Positions 18,512-26,383 of a DNA stretch of 64,000 nucleotides are shown here, piece by piece. Source of the stretch: Stutzerimonas stutzeri (GTDB lineage: Bacteria; Pseudomonadota; Gammaproteobacteria; Pseudomonadales; Pseudomonadaceae); assembly GCF_013522825.1 (NCBI RefSeq), contig NZ_JAAMQZ010000004.1:118754-182753 (forward strand), in the 5' to 3' direction. The notes under the pieces were generated by a model. That model was not told the DNA's origin, did no database searches, and saw nothing but the letters and a program-made list of their open reading frames with translations. A program made the translations under genes and the position numbers. Every line of letters begins with the position of its first letter. The first letter of the stretch is position 1.

Positions 18512-19429
18512 ATGCGCGCACGATTGGACGTCTGTCTACGAGCGGTCAATGAAGTCCTGCTCGGCAAGCAATCACAGGTGCAACTGGCAATGGCCTGCCT
18601 GCTGGCGCGGGGGCATTTGCTGATCGAGGACCTGCCGGGCATGGGCAAGACTACTCTGAGCCACACCCTGGCCAGGGTTATGGGGCTGGAATTCCAGCGT
18701 ATTCAGTTCACTTCCGATCTGTTGCCGGGCGATATTCTCGGCACCTCGGTGTTCGACAAGGACAGCGGGCAGTTCGTCTTTCATCCGGGGCCGATCTTCG
18801 CCGAACTGGTGCTGGCCGACGAAATCAATCGGGCCACACCGAAAAGCCAGAGCGCCCTGCTCGAAGCCATGGAGGAAGGCCAGGTCACTATCGAGGGCGC
18901 CACGCGACCCCTACCTGAACCCTTTTTCGTCATCGCCACGCAGAATCCGGTCAGTTCAGGTGGCACCTTCACCTTGCCGGAATCGCAGCTGGACCGTTTT
19001 CTCATGCGCCTGTCGCTGGGTTATCCGGCGAAGGCGGCGGAAAAGGCTCTGTTGCTGGGCGATTCGCGGCGCGATCTGCTGGCACGGCTGGAGCCCGTAC
19101 TCGACCGCGCCACGCTGGTGGCGATTCAGGAGACCGTGGCCCAGGTCCGCGTCAGCGATGCGCTGGTTGATTATGTGCTGCGACTGGTCGAAGCGACGCG
19201 CACGCAGCCGCAGTTCGCCTGGGGATTGTCGCCGCGTGGCAGCCTTGCGTTGCTGGCGGCGGCGCGGGCCTGGGCCTATCTGGATGATCGGGATTACGTG
19301 ATCCCCGAGGATGTGCAGGCGGTGCTGCCCTCGGTGACAGGGCATCGGCTGCGCGAGCGCGCCGATGCCGGTGGCCATGGTGGCGGTGCACTGGTGCAGT
19401 GGCTGCTGCGCGAAGTACCGGCGCTCTGA
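18512..19429 (+). CDS. MoxR-family AAA+ ATPase
   Basis: 305 residues from ATG 18512, with GGAGAG just upstream; ATG 18497 is less likely. Complete AAA+ motifs: Walker A in EDLPGMGKTTLS, Walker B LVLADEINRA, the sensor region ATQNPVSSGGTFTLPESQLDRF, and a C-terminal lid with GLSPRGSLALLAAARAWA. MoxR proteins are chaperones for assembling protein complexes, usually encoded with DUF58 proteins as here. First gene of the moxR-DUF58-tgpA module, 16 bases before the next gene. Confidence 0.92.
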   Translation: MRARLDVCLRAVNEVLLGKQSQVQLAMACLLARGHLLIEDLPGMGKTTLSHTLARVMGLEFQRIQFTSDLLPGDILGTSVFDKDSGQFVFHPGPIFAELVLADEINRATPKSQSALLEAMEEGQVTIEGATRPLPEPFFVIATQNPVSSGGTFTLPESQLDRFLMRLSLGYPAKAAEKALLLGDSRRDLLARLEPVLDRATLVAIQETVAQVRVSDALVDYVLRLVEATRTQPQFAWGLSPRGSLALLAAARAWAYLDDRDYVIPEDVQAVLPSVTGHRLRERADAGGHGGGALVQWLLREVPAL

Positions 19430-19445
19430 TGGTCTCCTGGATCCC

Positions 19446-20399
19446 ATGAGGCTGCTACCGCGAACTCGTGAGCGCTGGCTGCTCAAGCGCATCCCGCCAG
19501 GGCCGAGCGTACGCCTCGATCAGCGACGAATCTTCATCATGCCCAGCGCGGTCGGCATGGCCTTCATGATTGCTCTGCTGCTGATGCTGGTAGCGGCCAT
19601 CAACTACCAGAACAGCTTGGCCTATGCGCTGACCTTCCTGCTCGGCTCGGTGTTCGTGGTAACCATCCTGCATACCTGGCGCAACCTGGCCGGCCTGGTG
19701 CTGCAGGCGGGTGGTTCGGATGCGGTATTTCTCGGCGAACAGGCGCGCCTGCGCGTCAGGCTGGAAAGCCGTGGCCGTCTGTATCAGGCCGTCGCGCTGG
19801 GGTGGCCGGGCGGTGATTTACAACGAGTCGATGTGCCCGTTGGCGGCATCTGCGAGGTCGAACTCAGTCTGCCGAGCGAGCGCCGTGGCTGGCTGCGCCC
19901 CGGTCGGTTGCGGGTGGAAAGCCGTTTCCCGCTGGGGTTGCTGGTGGCCTGGAGCTGGGTCGATCTGCAACTGGCGGCGCTGGTCTATCCCCGGCCCGAA
20001 GTCGGCGGGCTGCCGCAAACCGCCGGCCTTGACGATGAGGATGAAGGCAGTCGCGCGCTGGGTCATGGGGTAGATGATTATCAGGGGTTGCGTGACTGGC
20101 AGCCGGGGGATTCGCGGCGGCGGCTGCACTGGAAGGCTTTTTCACGTGGCCAAGGGTTGTTGGTGAAGGAGTTTTCGGCGTTGGTTGGGCAGGAGCCGCT
20201 GCTCGATCTGGATGCCCTCGACGGTGAACTGGAGGCGCGGCTGTCGCGGCTCTGCCATTGGGTCGTCGAGTTGTCGGCCCGACAGCAACCCTTCGCCTTG
20301 CGTCTTGCGGAGTTGACGATTGGCCCGGCTGGCGGAGCCGATCATCGCAACCGTTGCCTGCGTGCGTTGGCGCTGTTTGGTCAGCGGGAGAGCGAGTGA
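19446..20399 (+). CDS. DUF58 domain membrane protein
   Basis: 317 residues from ATG 19446. Two adjacent hydrophobic segments (about residues 36-80) anchor it. The C-terminal half carries the DUF58 signature GVDDYQGLRDWQPGDSRRR and LHWKAFSRGQGLLVKEF. This family is a partner of MoxR ATPases and often has a degenerate von Willebrand-like fold. It sits between the moxR gene and tgpA, and its stop overlaps the tgpA start (TGATG). Probably an inner-membrane component linking the ATPase with the transglutaminase. Confidence 0.88.
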   Translation: MRLLPRTRERWLLKRIPPGPSVRLDQRRIFIMPSAVGMAFMIALLLMLVAAINYQNSLAYALTFLLGSVFVVTILHTWRNLAGLVLQAGGSDAVFLGEQARLRVRLESRGRLYQAVALGWPGGDLQRVDVPVGGICEVELSLPSERRGWLRPGRLRVESRFPLGLLVAWSWVDLQLAALVYPRPEVGGLPQTAGLDDEDEGSRALGHGVDDYQGLRDWQPGDSRRRLHWKAFSRGQGLLVKEFSALVGQEPLLDLDALDGELEARLSRLCHWVVELSARQQPFALRLAELTIGPAGGADHRNRCLRALALFGQRESE

Positions 20400-22396
20400 T
20401 GAGTGGCATCCAGCCGATACCCCGCAACGGCCTGGTCTGGCTGCTGGTGGCCCAGGTGCTGGTGATCCTGCCGCATCTGGACCATCTGCCGCTGTGGATC
20501 ATCGGTCTCTGGCTGGGTTGCGCGGCATGGCGGGTACGGATATTTCGCATGCAGGCGCGTTATCCGCGCGGCTGGATGAAAGCGCTGATGATGATCGGCG
20601 CGGGGTTCGGTGTGTATCTGTCTCGCGGTAGCCTGATCGGTCTGGAAGCCGGCGTGGTGCTGCTGATCGCCGCGTTCATCCTGAAACTGGTGGAAATGCG
20701 CAGTCGCCGCGATGCGCTGGTGCTGATCTTTCTCGGCTTCTTCACCGTCGTTACCAGCTACCTGTTCAACGACAGCCTGCTGGCCGGGCTCTACAGCCTG
20801 TTGCCGATCATCGCGCTGCTGGCGGCGATGATCGGCCTGCAGCAGAGCAGCGCCAGAACCCATCCCTGGCCGACACTGCGGCTGGCCGGTTCGCTGCTGT
20901 TGCAGGCGGCGCCGCTGATGCTGCTGCTGTTCGTGCTGTTCCCACGCTTCGGTCCGCTATGGTCATTGCCACAGCCCAAGGACCGGGCGATTTCCGGGCT
21001 GGCCGACAGTATGTCGCCGGGCGATATCGCCGAACTGAGCCGCTCTCCCGCGCTGGCCTTCAGGGCCAGCTTCGAAGGACCGATGCCCGAGCGGGATCGT
21101 CTGTACTGGCGCGCCGTCACGTTCGAACGTTTCGATGGCCGACGCTGGTCGCAGTCCTTCGCGGCGCAGGTGCCCCAGGCGCCGGAGTGGAGTCCGCAGG
21201 GCGCGGCGCTGAACTACAGCATCGTCATGCAGCCCAGTGGTCGCCCCTGGCTGTACGCGCTGGACGTGGGGGAGGTCGATGCGGACGATGTACGCCTGAT
21301 GACCGACTTTCATCTGCAGCGTCGGCATCCGGTGGACAAGCCGCTGCTCTACGAGGTGACTTCCTGGCCTGACGCCCTGCGTGAACCCAGGCCTGCGCCG
21401 GCCACCCTGGAGCGCTCCCTGCAGCTGCCCGCCGAAGGCAATCCACGCGCCCGCAACTGGGCGACACAATTGCGCCGCGAGCATCAGGACCCCGAAGCGC
21501 TGGTGCAGGCGCTGCTGCGCCATTTCAACCGGCAGCCCTACGGCTACACGCTGCGACCGCCGCCGGTGGGCAGTGACATCGTCGATGATTTCCTGTTCGA
21601 GACCCTCAACGGCTTCTGCATCCACTATGCCGGAGCGATGACTTTTGTGCTGCGCGCCGCAGGAGTACCCGCACGGGTGGTGGCGGGTTATCAGGGCGGA
21701 GAGGTCAATCCTGCCGGCAACTACCTGTCGGTGCGTCAGCTCGATGCTCATGCCTGGGTCGAATACTGGGTCACGGAACGCGGCTGGGTCAGCGTGGATC
21801 CGACCTTTCAGGTTGCGCCGGAACGCATCGAGTTGGGGCTGGAAGAAGCGTTGGTCGATGAACAGAGCCTGCTTCAGGAATCTCCGATGAACCTGCGCCG
21901 CTACCGTGATATTGGCTGGTTGAACGAGCTGCGCTTTGGTTGGGACAACCTCAACTACGGCTGGCAGCGCTGGGTGCTCGATTACCAGGGCGAGCGTCAG
22001 CTGCGAACCCTGAAGGGGTGGTTCGGTGACATCGATACGCGTCAGCTCGGATTGTTGCTGCTCGTCTGCGCCGCCGTGCTGATTGCGCTGCTGACCCTGT
22101 TGCTCCTCAAGCCCTGGCAGTACGAGCGTGATCCGCAACTGCGCCTGTTCCGCCGCTTCGAGCGTTTGCTGGCGCGGCGTGGCGTCATCCGCGAGGATGG
22201 TGAGGGCGCGCGTGACTTCGCCGAGCGTGCGGCGCGCGAGTTGCCGGCGCAGGCCGAGGCCATTGGCGATTTTGCCCGCCTGTACGAGCGTGCACGCTAT
22301 GCCGGCGAGGCGCCGGACAAGGCTGCGATACAGAGCGCGCTGGCGCGGCTCGGGCGACGCCTGCCGTGGCGTACCGAGGCGCGCGGGAAGCCGTAG
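20399..22396 (+). CDS. tgpA: Membrane-anchored periplasmic transglutaminase TgpA
   Basis: 665 residues from ATG 20399, overlapping the DUF58 gene stop. Layout: about six N-terminal membrane helices (residues 10-195), a large periplasmic domain with a transglutaminase-like core, one more membrane helix (about 545-565) and a cytoplasmic DUF4129 tail. The catalytic triad is intact: C407 in NGFCIHYAGAM, histidine in DAHAWVEYW and aspartate in WVSVDPTF. The orthologue TgpA of P. aeruginosa is needed for viability. Its substrate is probably an envelope protein or peptide, which is inference. Confidence 0.95.
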   Translation: MSGIQPIPRNGLVWLLVAQVLVILPHLDHLPLWIIGLWLGCAAWRVRIFRMQARYPRGWMKALMMIGAGFGVYLSRGSLIGLEAGVVLLIAAFILKLVEMRSRRDALVLIFLGFFTVVTSYLFNDSLLAGLYSLLPIIALLAAMIGLQQSSARTHPWPTLRLAGSLLLQAAPLMLLLFVLFPRFGPLWSLPQPKDRAISGLADSMSPGDIAELSRSPALAFRASFEGPMPERDRLYWRAVTFERFDGRRWSQSFAAQVPQAPEWSPQGAALNYSIVMQPSGRPWLYALDVGEVDADDVRLMTDFHLQRRHPVDKPLLYEVTSWPDALREPRPAPATLERSLQLPAEGNPRARNWATQLRREHQDPEALVQALLRHFNRQPYGYTLRPPPVGSDIVDDFLFETLNGFCIHYAGAMTFVLRAAGVPARVVAGYQGGEVNPAGNYLSVRQLDAHAWVEYWVTERGWVSVDPTFQVAPERIELGLEEALVDEQSLLQESPMNLRRYRDIGWLNELRFGWDNLNYGWQRWVLDYQGERQLRTLKGWFGDIDTRQLGLLLLVCAAVLIALLTLLLLKPWQYERDPQLRLFRRFERLLARRGVIREDGEGARDFAERAARELPAQAEAIGDFARLYERARYAGEAPDKAAIQSALARLGRRLPWRTEARGKP

Positions 22397-22514
22397 GACG
22401 AGCTCATTCGGCTTCTTCGGCCCTGCAGATTGGCTAATCTCCCCTGTCAGGCCGTGCGCCCGTGTCTCCGGGCAAGGCTAAGATAGCGGCCCATCACCGG
22501 CTTTCGAGGCAAGC

Positions 22515-23312
22515 ATGACCCTTTCCGAACTGATACAAGCCGTGCGCGACAACCCACAGGAACTCGTCGTACCCGCCAGCTGGGGGCAGGGCCGGGCGGG
22601 CTTTGGCGGGCTGGCGGCGGCGCTGGTGTACGAGGCGATGCGGGCGCAGGTGCCGGAAGATCGCCCGGTACGCTCGCTGGCCATCACCTTCGTCGGCCCG
22701 CTGCTGGTGGATACGCCGGTCAGCTTCGAGGCCGAGGTGCTGCGTGAAGGCAAGGCGGTCAGCCAGGTGCTCGGTCGGGCCATGCAGAACGGCCAGGTGG
22801 TGACACTGGTGCAGGGCAGTTTCGGCGCCTCGCGTGCGTCCGTCGTCGCGGTAGAGGCGGAGCCGGCACCAAGCATGCCTGCGCTGGAGGCCTGCCAGGA
22901 GTTGCCCTACATACCCGGTGTCGCGCCGGAGTTCACCCGGCACCTGGCCATGCGCTGGGGCATTGGCGGCTTGCCGTTCAGCGGCAACACCTCGCGGGAA
23001 GTGGGCGGCTGGGTGCGCCAGCGTGGCGAGGTCGCGCGCGAACCGCTGACCATTGCCCATGTACTGGCGCTGGTGGACGCCTGGCCGCCTGCCGTGCTGT
23101 CGCACCTCAAAGGCTTCGCTCCCGGCAGTTCGCTGACCTGGACCATCGAGTTCATTCAGCCGCAGCCACACGTCGATACCCATGACTGGTGCCAGTACCG
23201 CGCCGTGATCGAGCACGCCCGCGATGGCTACGGCCACTGCGCCGCCGCGCTCTGGAGCCCCCAGGGCGAACTGCTGGCCTTGAGTCGGCAGACGGTAACG
23301 GTGTTCGGCTGA
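22515..23312 (+). CDS. TesB-like acyl-CoA thioesterase (double hot-dog)
   Basis: 265 residues with the two-domain layout of thioesterase-like (4HBT_3) proteins. The first hot-dog has GFGGLAAALVYEAMRAQVPEDRPV with the turn and long helix, and the second runs from about residue 140 to the end (VLALVDAWPPAVLSHL). It hydrolyses acyl-CoA esters, chain length unknown, in the cytosol. It begins 118 bases after tgpA and is probably an independent unit. Its stop directly abuts that of the convergent tatD with no spacer. Confidence 0.82.
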   Translation: MTLSELIQAVRDNPQELVVPASWGQGRAGFGGLAAALVYEAMRAQVPEDRPVRSLAITFVGPLLVDTPVSFEAEVLREGKAVSQVLGRAMQNGQVVTLVQGSFGASRASVVAVEAEPAPSMPALEACQELPYIPGVAPEFTRHLAMRWGIGGLPFSGNTSREVGGWVRQRGEVAREPLTIAHVLALVDAWPPAVLSHLKGFAPGSSLTWTIEFIQPQPHVDTHDWCQYRAVIEHARDGYGHCAAALWSPQGELLALSRQTVTVFG

Positions 23313-24110
23313 CTACAGCGCTGGAATACGGAAAAACCGCTGCGCGCAGGCTGTGCTGCTTGCAGCCAGTTCCTGTTCGCTCACTTCTCGATGCCGTGCG
23401 ACTTCGCGCAGGACCTCAGGAAGATACGCCGGCTCGTTGTGCTTGGGCCGGGGACGCAGCGTGCGCGGCAGCAGGTAGGGTGCATCGCTTTCAAGCATCA
23501 GACGTTCGCTGGGTATTTCGCGCACCAGCGAATGCAGATGCGTCCCGCGGCGTTCGTCACAGATCCAGCCGGTAATGCCAATATGCAGATCGAGGTCGAG
23601 ATAGCTGTAAAGAGCACGTTTTTCACCAGTGAAACAGTGCACCACGGCGGCGCTGAGCTGATCACGAAAGGACCGGACGATGTCTGCCAGACGCTGCTCG
23701 GCCTCGCGCTCATGAAGAAAAACCGGCAGACCGGTTTCCACTGCCAGTTGCAGCTGTTCTTCGAGGACTCGCTCCTGCTGCGTGCGCGGCGAAAGATCAC
23801 GATTGAAGTCCAGCCCGCATTCACCGACTGCGCGTACCTCGGGTTCGTCGAGCAACTGCCGGAGTGCTGCCGCACTCTGCGATGACCACTGGCTTGCCTC
23901 GTGTGGATGAATGCCGACAGTGCAGAACAGTCGCTGGCCACTTTCGTCCAGGTCGCGGCAGAGCGCCAGGGCCGCTTCGCTTTCGCTGAGGCTGGTGCCG
24001 GTCAGCACCATCTGCATGACGCCGGCGGCATGGGCGCGGTCGAGAACGGCGCGTGGGTCACGGCTGAAGGTCGGATGTGTCAGATTGACGCCAATATCGA
24101 CAAGTTGCAT
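23313..24110 (-). CDS. tatD: TatD family metal-dependent DNase
   Basis: 265 residues from ATG 24110; a GTG four codons upstream is possible, but the GTGAG upstream and the family start [11 protein letters not shown] favour the ATG. TatD is a TIM-barrel 3'-5' exonuclease acting on DNA damaged by oxidation. Metal ligands are in [10 protein letters not shown], the HCFTGE histidine and [14 protein letters not shown], with [11 protein letters not shown] typical of the TatD branch. Note that the first-strand motif is DIGVNLTH rather than the DxHxH of other members, as in E. coli TatD. Divergent from the transglycosylase gene. Confidence 0.92.
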   Translation of the reverse strand: MQLVDIGVNLTHPTFSRDPRAVLDRAHAAGVMQMVLTGTSLSESEAALALCRDLDESGQRLFCTVGIHPHEASQWSSQSAAALRQLLDEPEVRAVGECGLDFNRDLSPRTQQERVLEEQLQLAVETGLPVFLHEREAEQRLADIVRSFRDQLSAAVVHCFTGEKRALYSYLDLDLHIGITGWICDERRGTHLHSLVREIPSERLMLESDAPYLLPRTLRPRPKHNEPAYLPEVLREVARHREVSEQELAASSTACAQRFFRIPAL

Positions 24111-24288
24111 GAATAAGCTCACTTATAAGATGAAAATATAACTATATAATTCAATTAGTTAAGGCTGATAGCTAAGGTCATGTGTCGGTAGTTGCTGGCG
24201 ACTGCTTCTCTGCTGTGAGAACCTTCGCCGCCTTGCGCCAGGGCTGGCCGCACGGCATCTTGTTCCATTCGAGTCGATACCTTCGCCG

Positions 24289-25701
24289 ATGACCCGTTTA
24301 CTGCCTCTGTTGCTCTGTCTGCTGATGCTGGTTGCGCCCTGGCCGGCGGTTGCCCGCGTGGTTGGCCCGCAGGCCTGGCAGGCGGCGGATACGGTACGCG
24401 ATCTGGCGCAGATTCGCCGCAGCGGAGTGTTGCGCGTGCTGGTGAATCAGAGCCGCAACAGCTCCGGTGAGGTGAAGGGGGAGGCGATCGGCGTCGAGTA
24501 TGTGCGCTTGCGCGCCTTCGAGCAGTTTCTCAATCGCGACTCGCAGGGACACACGATCACCCTGAAAGTCATCCCTAAGGCAAAGGACCAGTTGCTCGCC
24601 GCCCTGCAGAGGGGAGAAGGCGACCTGGTTGCGCCGGGCGAGTTGCTCGAACGAGGCACCATGCGCCAGGTGAGCCGTACCCGTGCCGTTGTGGAACAGG
24701 TTCCGATGGTACTGGTCACGCGTCAGGGCAGTCGACGTTATACGCAACTGCAACAGCTCTCTGGCCGCAGCCTGGCATTGCCGGCAGGCAGTGTCGCCGG
24801 CACCACGCTGGAAAAGATCAACCGTGAGCTGATGCAGGCCGGACGGGCACCCATCGTTGTCGAGTGGGTCGACTCGACGCTCGCCGTGGAGGATGTGTTG
24901 GAAATGGTCCAGGCCGGCATTTACCCGGCGACTCTCGTTGAGCGGACGATTGCCGAGCGCTGGGCGAAGGTGTTGCCGAAACTTCGTATCGAATCGCAAC
25001 TGACGCTGGGTAAGCACGCGGACATGCACTGGTTCGTGCACAAGGACGCGAGCATGTTGCGCGCCAGCGCTGATCGCTTTCTGACGAGTTATCGTGTCCC
25101 GGACAATCAGGATGCCGCTTTCGTGCGGGTGTACCGGCGTCTGTATCGGGTGCAGTATCCACTGGATTCCATTGGCCGGCAGCGTCTGGAAAAGGTCCGC
25201 TCGACCCTGCAGCGTCATGCCCGGCAGCAGGACATAGACTGGCTGAACCTGGCAGCGCTGGCCTTCAAGGAGTCGACCCTCGACCCGGCGGCCCGTGGCG
25301 CTTCAGGCGCCACCGGGCTGATGCAGGTGACACCCGCCACGGCTCGCAGTATGGGCGTCACCGATATCGGCAAGCTGGACGACAATGTACTGGCCAGTGC
25401 CAGGTATCTGGCCAGTATCCGCCGGGATTTCTTCGCCAGCCCCAGGCTCAACGAGCGTGAGCGCATGGCGTTCATCCTCGCCGCATACAACCTGGGGCCG
25501 CAACGGGTGCAGAGCATGCGTGCCGAAGCCCGCCGCCGAGGCCTCAACCCGGATCAGTGGTTCTTCCAGGTCGAACGAATCGCCATGGAAACCATGGGCA
25601 TGGGCGTGGTGAGTTACGTCAATGCAGTGAACAAGTATTACCTGGCCTACAACCGGGAGCGCAATCTGCTGGAGGCGGGGCCGCAGAGTGCGGCCAGGTA
25701 G
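24289..25701 (+). CDS. mltF2: Membrane-bound lytic transglycosylase F (MltF family)
   Basis: 470 residues. An N-terminal signal sequence (LLPLLLCLLMLVAPWPAVA) is followed by a periplasmic solute-binding-like domain (about 40-275) and a C-terminal SLT domain (about 300-440). The catalytic glutamate is in ALAFKESTLDP, with GASGATGLMQVTPATA and FILAAYNLGPQRV as the other lysozyme-like signatures. MltF enzymes cleave peptidoglycan with formation of 1,6-anhydro-MurNAc, and the binding domain senses muropeptides. The second MltF paralogue of P. aeruginosa is the closest I can recall, so the symbol is tentative. Confidence 0.88.
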   Translation: MTRLLPLLLCLLMLVAPWPAVARVVGPQAWQAADTVRDLAQIRRSGVLRVLVNQSRNSSGEVKGEAIGVEYVRLRAFEQFLNRDSQGHTITLKVIPKAKDQLLAALQRGEGDLVAPGELLERGTMRQVSRTRAVVEQVPMVLVTRQGSRRYTQLQQLSGRSLALPAGSVAGTTLEKINRELMQAGRAPIVVEWVDSTLAVEDVLEMVQAGIYPATLVERTIAERWAKVLPKLRIESQLTLGKHADMHWFVHKDASMLRASADRFLTSYRVPDNQDAAFVRVYRRLYRVQYPLDSIGRQRLEKVRSTLQRHARQQDIDWLNLAALAFKESTLDPAARGASGATGLMQVTPATARSMGVTDIGKLDDNVLASARYLASIRRDFFASPRLNERERMAFILAAYNLGPQRVQSMRAEARRRGLNPDQWFFQVERIAMETMGMGVVSYVNAVNKYYLAYNRERNLLEAGPQSAAR

Positions 25702-25794
25702 CCGGGCAGGCAAGACAAAGGCGAAAACAGGCGAGAAACGCGCGTCAGTCGCAAGCGGCTTGCCGAGCCTGTTATTGCCAACGCAGGTAGTTTT

Positions 25795-26295
25795 TCATGT
25801 CTGATAGTCGATGGCGACGATATACCAGAGCCTCGCCCCGGTCGGCGTCTGTACCTGCACTTCGGCATCCAGTGGCTTGCCTACCAGGGCTCTGGCCAGG
25901 GGCGAGTCGATACTGATCAGGCCTTGCCTGAGATCCAGTTCATCCGGACCGACGATGCGATAGCGGGCCTGTTCGCCATCCTCGTCCTCGACGGTCACCC
26001 AGGCGCCGAAGTACACCTTGCCTGGATCGCCTGGCCGCTCGCTGACGACCTTGAGCTTCTCCAGCCGCTTGGTGAGAAAACGTACGCGGCTGTCGATCTC
26101 GCGCAGCATTTTCTTGCCGTAGGTGTATTCGGCGTTTTCCGAGCGATCGCCTTGCGCGGCGGCTTCACTGACCGACTGGGTCACCTGCGGGCGCCTGACG
26201 TGCCAGAGTTCGTGCAGTTCGGCACGCAGGCGCGCTTCACCTTCGGGCGTGATCAGCGGGGTGCCGGCAGGGCGCGGCGGACGGTAACGACTCAT
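25795..26295 (-). CDS. greB: Transcription elongation factor GreB
   Basis: 166 residues. GreB enters the secondary channel of RNA polymerase and stimulates cleavage of backtracked RNA. The N-terminal coiled coil contains the acidic tip with [20 protein letters not shown], followed by [15 protein letters not shown], and the C-terminal FKBP-like domain has [17 protein letters not shown] and [14 protein letters not shown]. GreB is distinguished from GreA by [16 protein letters not shown] and the longer basic N-terminus. Alone on the minus strand, convergent with the transglycosylase gene. Confidence 0.95.
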   Translation of the reverse strand: MSRYRPPRPAGTPLITPEGEARLRAELHELWHVRRPQVTQSVSEAAAQGDRSENAEYTYGKKMLREIDSRVRFLTKRLEKLKVVSERPGDPGKVYFGAWVTVEDEDGEQARYRIVGPDELDLRQGLISIDSPLARALVGKPLDAEVQVQTPTGARLWYIVAIDYQT

Positions 26296-26383
26296 GGACT
26301 ATCCGGATCGGCTATCGGGGCCGCACATTGTAAGCTGGTGGCCAGTTTCAGCCAGCAGCATCTGCGGCAGGGCCGATACGGGC

